A stretch of DNA of 64,000 bases from Candidatus Dormiibacter spiritus (lineage in GTDB: Bacteria; Chloroflexota; Dormibacteria; Dormibacterales; Dormibacteraceae): contig QHBT01000008.1 in the NCBI GenBank assembly GCA_003244185.1, positions 42,854 through 106,853 on the forward strand. Direction: 5' to 3'. A program made the position numbers and the translations under genes. Below the pieces are notes generated by a model that was not told where the DNA came from, made no database searches, and saw only the letters and a list, made by a program, of their open reading frames with translations. This document shows positions 1-7,844 of this stretch, in pieces (the stretch's first letter is position 1; each line of letters starts with the position of its first letter).

Positions 1-328
1 CAGCCAGGATGGTGCTGATCACCGCCAGCTCCACCGTGTAGGGAGCACGGCTAGCTATCTCGTTGAAAACGGGCTGCCCCGAGCGGACCGAGGTGCCCAG
101 GTTTCCGCGGAGGAGATTGCCCATGAAAATCAGGTACTGGACCAGGAGAGGCTGGTCAAGGCCCAGCTGATGGCGGATGCGATCCACGTCTTCAGGCGTC
201 GCATTGGCGCCGGCGATCACTCGGGCCGGGTCGCCGCCCTGCAGATGGACGAGGGCGAAGATGACTGTCGCCACCCCAAACAGGGTGGGGATGGCGATGA
301 GGACCCGGCGCGCAATGTAGCTCAGCAC
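1..328 (-). CDS. Peptide ABC transporter permease, DppB-like (3' end cut by window edge)
   Basis: N-terminal 109 codons of an inner-membrane permease of the dipeptide/oligopeptide (DppB/OppB) type; the rest lies beyond position 1. The start is a GTG at 328 with AAGGA eight bases upstream. The protein opens with a basic stretch and one hydrophobic segment (about residues 8-27), followed by the family signatures HLQGGDPAR and LGLDQPLLVQY and the motif GNLGTS before the second membrane segment. It lies 19 bp downstream of a solute-binding lipoprotein gene on the same strand, so the two belong to one peptide-import operon that continues out of the window. Family call is firm; substrate range is inferred. 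Confidence 0.9.
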   Translation of the reverse strand, partial: MLSYIARRVLIAIPTLFGVATVIFALVHLQGGDPARVIAGANATPEDVDRIRHQLGLDQPLLVQYLIFMGNLLRGNLGTSVRSGQPVFNEIASRAPYTVELAVISTILA

Positions 329-347
329 GCGCCGGGTCCTTGGTCGA

Positions 348-1922
348 CTACGCGGGCGAGGCCCAGGACGTCACGAACTGCTCGTTGGCAAGCCCATAGA
401 TGCCTTTCACCTTGCTCGTGGTGACTATCGGGTTCTTCTGGTTGTAGAGGAAGATCCAGGGAGCATCCTTCCAGACCAGCTTGCCCGCGCTGCAGTAGTC
501 CTGCTTGCGCTGATTGGCGTCCGTCTCGCCGTTGGCCTTGGTCACCAGATCGGTCACGCTCTGGTTGCTGTAGTACGAAGTGTTGAGGCCCTTGGGCGGA
601 AAGTTGTCAGGGGTCATGATCTGGAACTGTTGCGCAGCATCGAGGAAGCTGGGCGCCCAGCCCAGCAGGTGCATGTCGGCGGTCGCCTGGTCGGGCGGCA
701 CATTGACCATGCGCGAGAGGTAGGTGGGCCAATCACTGGGGTTGGCCAACTCAACCTGGAGGCCGACCTTGCGCAGGTCGCCCGCCACTGCCTGCGCCAC
801 CTGGTAATCGCCTATGTAGCGGCCCTGGGGGGAGATGATCTTGAGCTTCATTCCCTCGGCGCCGGCGTCCTTCAGCATCTGCTTGGCCTTGTCAGGGTTG
901 TAGTCATACTTGCCGGTGCTGCAATAGCCGAACAGCGCCTTGGACATCGGGGCATCCAGCGGCGTGGCGGCGCCGAACAGGGCGTTCTTGACTATCGCAT
1001 CCTTGTTCACCGCGTAGTTCAGCGCCTCCCGCACCGCCGGCTTCTGCAGCAGCGGCTGGAACTTGCCAGGGGTATTGATGCTCATGAAGATGGTGCGATC
1101 GGAGGGGCCGAGGATGACCTTCAGGTCCTGGCTCTGCTGCAGCGCGGGCAGGTCGTTGGCGGGTGGCAGGTAGGAGACGTCCGCCTGGCCTGCTTTCACC
1201 AACGCCTCACGCGTCGCCGCGTCCGGCACCACCTTGTAGACCTGCGCGTCGTAGTTCGGCTTGCTGCCCCAGTAGCTCGGGTTCTTGTCGAAGGTCACGT
1301 GGTCGCCGTTGACCCGCTCCTTGAACACGTAAGGCCCGGTGCCGACCGGCTTCTGGATCAGCGCGGGTGTGTTGGGCGCCTGACTGACAGAGTTAGGTGC
1401 GATGACAGCGGCGGCGGCCTGGGTCATCGCCCCCAAAAACGGCGGGAAAGGAGTTTTCAGGGTGATCTTGACGTGGCTGTCGTCGACCACGTCTGTGCTC
1501 TTGATGACGCGCAGGACGCCTGGCTGGGTCTTGAAGGTTGCGGGGCTCAGCATCCTGTCCAGCGAGAACTTGACGGCCGCTGCGTTGAACGGCTCACCAT
1601 CGCTGAACTTGACCCCCTGCCGAAGCGTGAAGCTGTAGCTGAGGCCGTCCGCGGCGGCGTCCCATTTTTCGGCCAGGACCGGCTTCAAAGTGTTCTTCTC
1701 GTCGTAGGCGAGGAGCGGCTCGGTGATCATCAAGACCATCTGCTGAACAGTGGTGGTGGTCTGCGCGGCCGGATCCAGCGTGTCGGGGTCGATGCCGACC
1801 GCCACCGTCAGCGTGCCACCATGCTTGGGGCCGCTCTGCTGATTGGAAGTGCTGGTGCCGCCGCCGCAGGCGGCGATCAGCAATCCCGCCAGCATGAGGA
1901 GGCCAAGCGGTCTTGATCTCAT
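348..1922 (-). CDS. Peptide ABC transporter substrate-binding lipoprotein (SBP_bac_5 family)
   Basis: 524 residues, normal size for the DppA/OppA family. The protein has a lipoprotein signal peptide ending in LLIAAC with the acylated Cys at about residue 19, a Gly/Ser linker, then the family signature GGTLTVAVG and a typical two-lobe domain (PVGTGPYVFKE, EALNYAVNKDAIV, KQMLKDAG). It would sit on the outer face of the membrane and deliver peptides to the permease encoded just downstream. ATG at 1922 is preceded by AGGAG, and a good promoter lies at 1961-1989. Substrate specificity cannot be read from sequence; peptides are the default, but glutathione, nickel or sugars are possible in this family. 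Confidence 0.93.
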   Translation of the reverse strand: MRSRPLGLLMLAGLLIAACGGGTSTSNQQSGPKHGGTLTVAVGIDPDTLDPAAQTTTTVQQMVLMITEPLLAYDEKNTLKPVLAEKWDAAADGLSYSFTLRQGVKFSDGEPFNAAAVKFSLDRMLSPATFKTQPGVLRVIKSTDVVDDSHVKITLKTPFPPFLGAMTQAAAAVIAPNSVSQAPNTPALIQKPVGTGPYVFKERVNGDHVTFDKNPSYWGSKPNYDAQVYKVVPDAATREALVKAGQADVSYLPPANDLPALQQSQDLKVILGPSDRTIFMSINTPGKFQPLLQKPAVREALNYAVNKDAIVKNALFGAATPLDAPMSKALFGYCSTGKYDYNPDKAKQMLKDAGAEGMKLKIISPQGRYIGDYQVAQAVAGDLRKVGLQVELANPSDWPTYLSRMVNVPPDQATADMHLLGWAPSFLDAAQQFQIMTPDNFPPKGLNTSYYSNQSVTDLVTKANGETDANQRKQDYCSAGKLVWKDAPWIFLYNQKNPIVTTSKVKGIYGLANEQFVTSWASPA

Positions 1923-1960
1923 TGCTTCTCCTAGAGGAATGGTCGGCTCCGGAAGTGTGG

Positions 1961-1989
1961 ATTATAAGTCTGGACCGTTCAACCTCCAA
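1961..1989 (-). promoter_or_regulatory. Sigma-70-type promoter for the peptide-binding lipoprotein gene
   Basis: On the minus strand there is a -35 TTGGAG (1989-1984), a 17-bp spacer and a perfect -10 TATAAT (1966-1961). This predicts a start near 1954 and a leader of about 30 nt that carries the AGGAG ribosome site of the gene starting at 1922. Confidence 0.7.
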
Positions 1990-2080
1990 GCGGCGAACGG
2001 AGCCGGGAGGGCGGTGTCAGCTGCGCGGCAGGTGCGGCCATGGTAGCCCGCGGCAAGGTCCGCCAAAGCTGGGGTGCAGA

Positions 2081-3568
2081 ATGACGTTCATGGATAGGGA
2101 CCGCACGCGCGAGCGCTTGTCGACCGAGGAGTTCGACCTGGTGGTGATGGGAGCCGGGGTGATTGGCGCCCGAATCGCCTTCGAAGCTGCCCACGCCGGC
2201 GCCAAGGTGGCGCTGATCGACGCCCGCGACTTCGGCTCCGCCACCTCCAGCGCCTCCTCCAAGCTGATCCACGGCGGCCTCCGCTACCTGCAGATGTATG
2301 ACTTCGGCCTGGTCCACGAGGCCCATCAAGAGCGGGCCAAACTGCTCGATCGCATAGCGCCTCACCTGGTGAAGCGTCTCGACTTCGTCATCCCGGTCTT
2401 CAAAGGTGGCCCGCACAACGTGCCGATGATCGCGGGCGCCATGCTCACCTACGCGGCCCTTTCAGGGTTCCGCCACAGCCATTCTCGAATGGTCGGCCGG
2501 AAGGGCGCTCAGCGCTTGATCCCAGCTCTCCAGGGGAACGGGTTTCGCGCCGCCGGCGTTTACGAGGACGCCCAGACCCACGACAGCCGGATAGTCCTGG
2601 CCACCGTCCAGGCCGCGGCCCAGGCCGGTGCTGCAGTCATGAACCACCTGCCGGTGACCGAGCTGGAGATCTTGAGCGGCCGCGTGACAGGTGTTCGCTG
2701 TGACGGGCTGCGCATCGGCGCCAAGCAGGTGATCAACGCCACAGGCCCTTGGGTCGATCGGATCCGCCTGCTGGAGGACCCCGACGCAGAGCCCATGGCG
2801 CGGCTTAGCAAGGGTGTCCACCTGGTTCTCGACGCGCCCCAGGAACCCTGGCACGCCGCCCTCACCACGCCGCTGCCGGGCGGCCGAGTGACCTTTGCGG
2901 TGCCGTGGGAGGGGATGCTGCTGCTCGGCACCACCGACACGGAGTACGGGGGAGATCCAGCTGCTCTGGCGGTCACCCCAGACGACGTGGACACGATCCT
3001 CGCTGAGGCGGCGACCGGGCTGCCGGCGGAATTGCTGGCACGGGAGCGGATCCGCTACACGTTCGCCGGGCTACGCGTGCTGCCCAAAAGCGATGGCACC
3101 ACATCGGGCGCCAAACGAGAGGAGGTGGTTCGAACCGGGCCCGCCGGCATGGTGTCGGTCGCCGGTGGCAAGCTCACGACCCACCGCCAGATAGCGCTGA
3201 AGGTGCTGCGCCATCTGCCCGACTTCTCGCAGTCGGGCATCACCGACGAGCCACTGCCAGGCCAGGGTCCGCTGCCCGAGCGGCCGGTCGAGGTGGAGCC
3301 GAGGATCTGGGACCATCTCACCCACCTCTACGGCGACCGTGCCGCCCACGTCGCGTCGCTGGGGCTGGAACCGATCCATCCCGATGGGCCTGATATCTGG
3401 GGCCAGGTGCATCAGGCCCGAAGCCAGGAGTGGGCTCAGACAGTCGACGACGTCATCCGCCGCCGGACCACCCTCCAGATCCGGGGCTTGGCTACCGATG
3501 ACGTCCGCCGGCGAATCGATGCAACGCTGTCCTCGGAGCCTGTGTTGCAGTCAGTGGATGGCCCCTGA
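2081..3568 (+). CDS. glpD: FAD-dependent glycerol-3-phosphate dehydrogenase (GlpD/GlpA type)
   Basis: 495 residues, close to the usual GlpD length. It would oxidise sn-glycerol 3-phosphate to dihydroxyacetone phosphate at the membrane, passing electrons to quinone. The N-terminal dinucleotide-binding motif GAGVIG is at residues 24-29, followed by the GlpD signature SSKLIHGGLRYL; later come GLRVLPKSDG and AGGKLTTHR, which mark the FAD-binding and C-terminal DAO_C regions. ATG 2081 is used because the flavin fold begins about 20 residues in; ATG 2090 is an equally possible start. Its last 11 bases overlap the sigma-factor gene. No glycerol kinase or facilitator is nearby. Confidence 0.88.
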   Translation: MTFMDRDRTRERLSTEEFDLVVMGAGVIGARIAFEAAHAGAKVALIDARDFGSATSSASSKLIHGGLRYLQMYDFGLVHEAHQERAKLLDRIAPHLVKRLDFVIPVFKGGPHNVPMIAGAMLTYAALSGFRHSHSRMVGRKGAQRLIPALQGNGFRAAGVYEDAQTHDSRIVLATVQAAAQAGAAVMNHLPVTELEILSGRVTGVRCDGLRIGAKQVINATGPWVDRIRLLEDPDAEPMARLSKGVHLVLDAPQEPWHAALTTPLPGGRVTFAVPWEGMLLLGTTDTEYGGDPAALAVTPDDVDTILAEAATGLPAELLARERIRYTFAGLRVLPKSDGTTSGAKREEVVRTGPAGMVSVAGGKLTTHRQIALKVLRHLPDFSQSGITDEPLPGQGPLPERPVEVEPRIWDHLTHLYGDRAAHVASLGLEPIHPDGPDIWGQVHQARSQEWAQTVDDVIRRRTTLQIRGLATDDVRRRIDATLSSEPVLQSVDGP

Positions 3569-4124
3569 AGAGCTGACCCAATGGCTGGCCCGTGACCTCG
3601 ATGCCGGCTTCGAGGAGGTGGTCAGAACGCACCAGCACAGGCTTTTTGCGCTGGCGCTGGGAATGTGCGGGAATCCGCACGACGCCGAGGAGGTGGCCCA
3701 GGACACGTTCGTCCGCGCCTATCGGGCGCTGAAGCGTTTTCCCCCTGAGCGGTTGGAAGAGCTGAGGCTGGCGGCCTGGCTGTCGCGCATAGCGGTCAAC
3801 GTGGTGCGCAACCGGGTCCGCTCCCGCCGTCCCGCGTTGGCGTTGCTGGCTGGGGCCGAGGCTGAGGGCGTCGAGGTGCCGGAGCGCCGGGCCGGGCCCG
3901 AGCGCACAGTGCTGGCTCGCGCCGGCGTCCGCCGTCTGGCGGGTCTGGTAGCTGCTTTGCCGCGTGCCCAGCGCGAAGCAGTGCTGCTGCATTCGGTGCA
4001 GCAGCTGACCTACGCGGAGGTCGCCGGCGCGCTGAATCTGAGCGAGGCGACAGTCAGAAGCAACGTCCACAGAGGTCTGCAGGCGCTCCGCGCGCGGGCC
4101 GGTTGGTTGAGCGAGGTGAGCTGA
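3558..4124 (+). CDS. ECF-type RNA polymerase sigma factor
   Basis: 188 residues with the two-domain architecture of group 4 sigma factors. Region 2 holds the conserved GNPHDAEEVAQDTFVRAY core (about residues 38-55) that binds core polymerase and the -10 element. Region 4 near residues 130-180 contains LPRAQREAVLL, LTYAEVAGALNLSEATV and a recognition helix. The start ATG 3558 overlaps the end of glpD by 11 bp, so it is probably translated from the same transcript. The next gene starts 2 bp after its stop but is a DNA-repair methyltransferase, not a recognisable anti-sigma factor, so how the sigma factor is controlled is unclear. Confidence 0.9.
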   Translation: MAPEELTQWLARDLDAGFEEVVRTHQHRLFALALGMCGNPHDAEEVAQDTFVRAYRALKRFPPERLEELRLAAWLSRIAVNVVRNRVRSRRPALALLAGAEAEGVEVPERRAGPERTVLARAGVRRLAGLVAALPRAQREAVLLHSVQQLTYAEVAGALNLSEATVRSNVHRGLQALRARAGWLSEVS

Positions 4125-4125
4125 G

Positions 4126-4893
4126 ATGAACATGGTGGAAGAGGCTCTGCATGAGCTGAGCGCAGCCCGAGCCCCTGACGGGTTCCTGGAGCGGACGCTC
4201 CGCGCCTGCGGTCTGCGCGACTCGTACGCGAAGGTGGCCACGCCCATCGGCGATTATTTCGTGGCCTGGCGGGGGAACCGCGTCTCCGCGGTGTCGCGGG
4301 CGGATAAGGGCCTGGAATCCTTCCTGAACTGGTTCGCCAGCGAGGTGGGCCGATCCCTGGAACCAGCTGAGGGCGTCCCCGCGCTGATCCGCCGTGCCCT
4401 GCTGGCGACGCGGGGACAGGGATTGAGCTACGACTTCGGTCAGCTGACAGAATTCGAGCAAGCAGTGCTGCGCAAGACACTCGAGATCCCCCGCGGTGAG
4501 GTGCGCAGCTACGGCTGGGTGGCGCGGGAGATCGGTCGACCTGGCGCTGTGCGGGCGGTCGGAACCGCTCTGCGCCACAACCCCATCCCTCTGCTCATTC
4601 CCTGCCACCGAGTGGTCAGGGGCGACGGAGAGCTAGGAAACTATGCCGGCGGGCACCCCGAATTGAAGAAGGACATCCTGAAACTGGAGGGCCTGGACCT
4701 CGGTTGGCTGGAGGATCTGGCTCGGCGCCACAAGCGCTTCCTGGGCAGCCGCACGACTCACGTGTTCTGTCAGCCAACTTGCTCCCACGCTCGCCGCATA
4801 GCGCTTGACAACCGAGTGGAGTTCAGTGCCGAGCAGGAGGCCAGGGCGGCTGGTTACAGGCCGTGCCGAGACTGCCGGCCCGTGGCGGCTTAG
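4126..4893 (+). CDS. Methylated-DNA-protein cysteine methyltransferase with C-terminal Ada-type zinc domain
   Basis: 255 residues. Residues about 35-190 form an O6-methylguanine-DNA methyltransferase: an RNase-H-like N-terminal part, the helix-turn-helix region IPRGEVRSYGWVAREIG, and the suicide site PCHRV with acceptor Cys160. Residues about 195-252 match the Ada phosphotriester-repair zinc domain, with the Cys quartet 215, 219, 247 and 250 (FCQPTC and PCRDC) fully kept. In E. coli Ada the order is the reverse: zinc domain first, AraC domain, methyltransferase last. No AraC DNA-binding domain is present. The gene follows the ECF sigma gene by 2 bp. The domain calls are firm. It probably repairs alkylated DNA; a sensing role linked to the sigma factor is speculation. 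Confidence 0.88.
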   Translation: MNMVEEALHELSAARAPDGFLERTLRACGLRDSYAKVATPIGDYFVAWRGNRVSAVSRADKGLESFLNWFASEVGRSLEPAEGVPALIRRALLATRGQGLSYDFGQLTEFEQAVLRKTLEIPRGEVRSYGWVAREIGRPGAVRAVGTALRHNPIPLLIPCHRVVRGDGELGNYAGGHPELKKDILKLEGLDLGWLEDLARRHKRFLGSRTTHVFCQPTCSHARRIALDNRVEFSAEQEARAAGYRPCRDCRPVAA

Positions 4894-4949
4894 GATCTCA
4901 AGCAAGAGATCCCGACAGCAACCGTCCGACTGCGAAGGAGGCTCGCCCC

Positions 4950-5384
4950 ATGTACAGCCGCATATTGGTATCGGTCGACAGGTCCAGCGACTCGCAGAAA
5001 GCCGTGGCGGCTGCTGCCGAGCTGGGCGCGAAGTTCGGTTCTGACGTGCTTGTCGTTCACGCGCCGGACATACCTCGAGCCGTCGTGACGGGGCACGGCG
5101 CTGTGCCCGCCAGCGATACCGGCATGGAGAGCGAGGCCGAGGCGCAGCAGATGGTGGATGAGGCAGTGGCCGAGCTGGAGCGGGCGGGCGTCAGGGTCAC
5201 CGGCCAAGCGCTGACCGGCGGTCGTGCGATCGCGAGTGAGATCTTGGCCGCCGCCGAACGGCATCAAGCAGATCTCATAGTGCTCGGCTCGCGGGGCATG
5301 TCGTACATCTCGGAGTTCATGCTCGGCAGCGTGGCGCACAAGGTCATCCACCTGGCCAAGTGTCCCGTGCTGCTGGCTCGCTGA
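4950..5384 (+). CDS. Universal stress protein (UspA family)
   Basis: 144 residues, a single Usp domain. It begins with YSRILVSVDRS, the first strand and nucleotide-contacting Asp, and ends with the ATP-binding signature GSRGMSYISEFMLGSVAHKV, which matches the G-2x-G-9x-G(S/T) pattern of ATP-binding members, followed by CPVLL. ATG 4950 is chosen because AAGGAGG sits eight bases upstream and the family strand starts immediately. It is a cytoplasmic protein of general stress physiology; the molecular role is not known from sequence. It lies 56 bp after the methyltransferase gene and 11 bp before the next, so probably co-transcribed. Confidence 0.92.
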   Translation: MYSRILVSVDRSSDSQKAVAAAAELGAKFGSDVLVVHAPDIPRAVVTGHGAVPASDTGMESEAEAQQMVDEAVAELERAGVRVTGQALTGGRAIASEILAAAERHQADLIVLGSRGMSYISEFMLGSVAHKVIHLAKCPVLLAR

Positions 5385-5395
5385 GGCCCAGCAAA

Positions 5396-5998
5396 ATGAG
5401 CCATGACGAGCGTCGGGTCTTCGTGCTGGCCGATCAGGCTTTGCAGCGGGTGGTCGATCAGATTGGGGACGGGCAGTGGCAGATGAACATGCCGGCCGAG
5501 TTCCAGCGGAGGCAAACGGACAAGCCCGTCACGCTGCGCGAGATCATCAACTACCACGCCTACGACGAGGCCTGGGTGCCCGATATGCTGGCCGGCCTGA
5601 CGATGGCTGAGGCGGGGCAGGACAAGTTCCAGGGCGACCTTCTGGGCGACGACCCCAAGGCCAGCTTTGCCGCCCTCGTCGCCCAGGCCTGCGCGGCGGT
5701 CCAGGGTCTGGACGACTTCCAGCGCACCGTTCACTGCTCGTTCGGTGACTATTCGGCTCAGGAGTATCTCTGGCAGATCAGCGGGTTTCGCGGCCTGCGC
5801 GCCAACGACATCGCCAAGGTGATCGGCGTGGATCCAACGCTGCCCGACGAGCTCGTCGAGGGGCTCTGGGCCCAGATCGAGCCTCAGGCGGAGGAGTTGC
5901 GGGGGATCGGAGTCTTCGCTCCCAAGGTCCAGGTCCCTGAGAGCGCGAGCCTGCAGGATCGGCTGCTGGGGTTGACGGGCCGCCAACCGAACGGCTGA
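5396..5998 (+). CDS. DinB/maleylpyruvate isomerase-like family protein
   Basis: 200 residues, predicted soluble and mostly helical. The N-terminal half (helix with FVLADQALQRVVDQI, then LREIINYHAYDEAWVPDML) and the C-terminal FRGLRANDIAKVIG resemble the four-helix DinB/TIGR03086-type proteins, some of which are metal- and thiol-dependent isomerases or transferases. The usual three-His metal site is not obvious: only His in NYHAYD and HCSFGDY stand out. It sits 11 bp after the universal stress protein gene. Function unknown; the family call is moderate. Confidence 0.65.
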   Translation: MSHDERRVFVLADQALQRVVDQIGDGQWQMNMPAEFQRRQTDKPVTLREIINYHAYDEAWVPDMLAGLTMAEAGQDKFQGDLLGDDPKASFAALVAQACAAVQGLDDFQRTVHCSFGDYSAQEYLWQISGFRGLRANDIAKVIGVDPTLPDELVEGLWAQIEPQAEELRGIGVFAPKVQVPESASLQDRLLGLTGRQPNG

Positions 5999-6030
5999 GA
6001 CCCGCGCGGCCGAGGCTAAGGACGCTTTCG

Positions 6031-6540
6031 CTAAGCTTCCGCGACCCGGACGCCGCTCACCACCGGCGGCTGGCTCGACCAGGGGAAGAGCACCCAGCTG
6101 TCAGTGCGCTTCCAGACGTAGTCGCACTTGACAATCGAACGGCTCTTCTCGTAGATGACAGCCGATCGCGCCTCGACCACATGGTCGGCGCAGAAGTCAG
6201 TGACCAGCTTCAGGGTGTGGCCAGTGTCGGCCACATCATCCACCACCAGCACCGAGGCTCCCTTGATGTCGACGACGTTCAGCAGCGGCGGCAGCATGAC
6301 CGGCAGGTCCAACCGCTGATCGATGCCCGTGTAGAACTCGACGTTCATGGTGAATAGGTTCTTCACTCCCAGCGCGTAGGAGAGGCAGGCGGCCGGTAGC
6401 AGGCCGCCCCGGGCGACGCCCAGAATGATCGTGGGCCGGTAGCGGCTGTCGGCCACCATCTGGGCCAGGTCCCTGCCCGCCTCGCCGAAGAGGTCCCAGG
6501 TGAGGACCTCGCGGGCCGGCGCAGCGTCTTCGCTCAGCAT
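6031..6540 (-). CDS. Purine/xanthine-type phosphoribosyltransferase
   Basis: 169 residues with a PRTase fold. The PRPP-binding motif VLVVDDVADTGHTL is central, and the early loop IILGVARGGLLPA matches hypoxanthine/xanthine phosphoribosyltransferases related to archaeal and Gpt-type enzymes. It probably converts a purine base plus PRPP to the nucleotide in salvage. An in-frame start lies further upstream at 6615, but that would overlap the neighbouring MFS gene. A -10 TAGCCT at 6553-6548 lies seven bases before ATG 6540 and supports this start and a leaderless message. Exact base preference is not resolved. Confidence 0.85.
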   Translation of the reverse strand: MLSEDAAPAREVLTWDLFGEAGRDLAQMVADSRYRPTIILGVARGGLLPAACLSYALGVKNLFTMNVEFYTGIDQRLDLPVMLPPLLNVVDIKGASVLVVDDVADTGHTLKLVTDFCADHVVEARSAVIYEKSRSIVKCDYVWKRTDSWVLFPWSSQPPVVSGVRVAEA

Positions 6541-6547
6541 CGTCCTA

Positions 6548-6553
6548 AGGCTA
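6548..6553 (-). promoter_or_regulatory. -10 element of leaderless phosphoribosyltransferase gene
   Basis: TAGCCT on the minus strand ends seven bases before ATG 6540, so transcription should begin at or next to the start codon. No Shine-Dalgarno sequence is present. Confidence 0.5.
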
Positions 6554-6580
6554 GTTGACTGTCCGCGAGCGAGTGCTTCT

Positions 6581-7831
6581 CTACCTAGAGTCGGGCGGCC
6601 CACAGGAGTCGTCAAGACGGAAGCGCCTGACCCTGGTGGCGACCAGGCAGCGGGCAGCGCCGAGCGCCCCCAGCGTGCCGATCCACAGGGCCGGATGAAG
6701 ACCCAGCCATTGACCGAGCAGGCCCCCGGCCAGGGCTCCCAGGGGCCGGACCCCCCAGTTGAGCTGGTCGCTGGCAGCGGTGACTCTTCCCATCAGATGC
6801 CCCGGAATCAGCGCCTGCAGCATCGTGCTGGCGTTGGCGTCGAGCAGCATCAGCCCGATTCCGACAATGATGGAGCCGGCACCGATGATCGCCGTCGCGG
6901 TCAGGGGCGGTCCGAAGGCGAGCGGGACCGCCAGGAATCCACCGGTGAACATCACCTCCCCCGCAACCATGGTCCGTCCGATTCCGGCCTGCCTGGCGAG
7001 CGGCGCGGCCGCCAGACTGCCGATGATCGCGCCCAATCCCGCGAGGACCGGCGGAATCCCGATCAAGACCGGCGGCAGGTGGAGCGCCCTGACCATGTAG
7101 AGCACGGCGAGCGCCCAGTAGATGAAATTGAAGAAGTTCATAGTGCTCACCACCACGTAGAACGGGCGGAGGATCGGATGCGAAAAGGTGAAGCGCACTC
7201 CCTCGCTGATGCCCTGCCAGAGCGATTGTGGTGATCCCGCCGGCGGCGGCTCGTGGGCCCGGATGCCTGTCACCAGGCCGGCTGAGGCTAGAAAGGAAGC
7301 AGCGTCAGTTAGCAGGGCAAGGGGCGGACCGATGACCTGAACGAGCAGACCGGCCACGCCCGGCCCGGCGAGGAAGCTGAGTGAGCGGCTGAGCGACAGC
7401 CGGCCGTTGGCGGCCGGCCGCAAGGGACTTGCGACCAGCGACTGCAGGCGCCCCGAGTAGGCCAGCCGGAAGAGAACCTGAAGCGCACCGGCGGCGAACG
7501 CGATCAGGTAGAGAGCCTGAATGCTGAGGTGTCCAGACAGGGCGAGTGCCGGGACGGATCCGATCAGCAAGGCGCGACCCAGGTCGGCGAAGATCATCAC
7601 CGGCTGGCGCCGATGCCGATCGACCAGGACTCCGGCGGGCAGGTAGAGGAGCAGATGGGGAAGAAGTCCAAAGGCGGTCAGGAGCCCCATCTGAAGGGCA
7701 CCGGCGCCCAGCGTGATCGCTGCAGTCAGCGGCAGGGCCAGCGAGGTGACGGCGTCACCGAACAGTGAGATAGTCGCCGCGCCCCAGAAGAGCCTGAAGC
7801 TGCGGCCGGCCAGCCCCTCACGATCGGTCAC
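6581..7831 (-). CDS. MFS transporter, EntS/MFS_3-like exporter
   Basis: 416 residues with about 12 hydrophobic helices. The N-terminal FRLFWGAATISLFGDAVTSL is the typical opening of the MFS_3 group (enterobactin exporter, macrolide efflux). The loop between helices 2 and 3 carries GVLVDRHRRQPVM, the MFS motif A (G-x-x-x-D-R-x-x-R). The GTG start at 7831 is 14 bp after the helicase stop, so the two genes form a minus-strand pair. It is likely a proton-driven exporter of a small molecule or drug. Substrate unknown. Confidence 0.88.
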   Translation of the reverse strand: MTDREGLAGRSFRLFWGAATISLFGDAVTSLALPLTAAITLGAGALQMGLLTAFGLLPHLLLYLPAGVLVDRHRRQPVMIFADLGRALLIGSVPALALSGHLSIQALYLIAFAAGALQVLFRLAYSGRLQSLVASPLRPAANGRLSLSRSLSFLAGPGVAGLLVQVIGPPLALLTDAASFLASAGLVTGIRAHEPPPAGSPQSLWQGISEGVRFTFSHPILRPFYVVVSTMNFFNFIYWALAVLYMVRALHLPPVLIGIPPVLAGLGAIIGSLAAAPLARQAGIGRTMVAGEVMFTGGFLAVPLAFGPPLTATAIIGAGSIIVGIGLMLLDANASTMLQALIPGHLMGRVTAASDQLNWGVRPLGALAGGLLGQWLGLHPALWIGTLGALGAARCLVATRVRRFRLDDSCGPPDSR

Positions 7832-7844
7832 GCCTCTGGACCGC

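Noticed and set aside
630..1916. Long plus-strand open frame (428 codons) opposite the peptide-binding lipoprotein gene
   Set aside because: GC-rich codon bias makes the antisense frame open; its product has no recognisable motif, while the minus-strand gene has a signal peptide, lipobox and family signatures.
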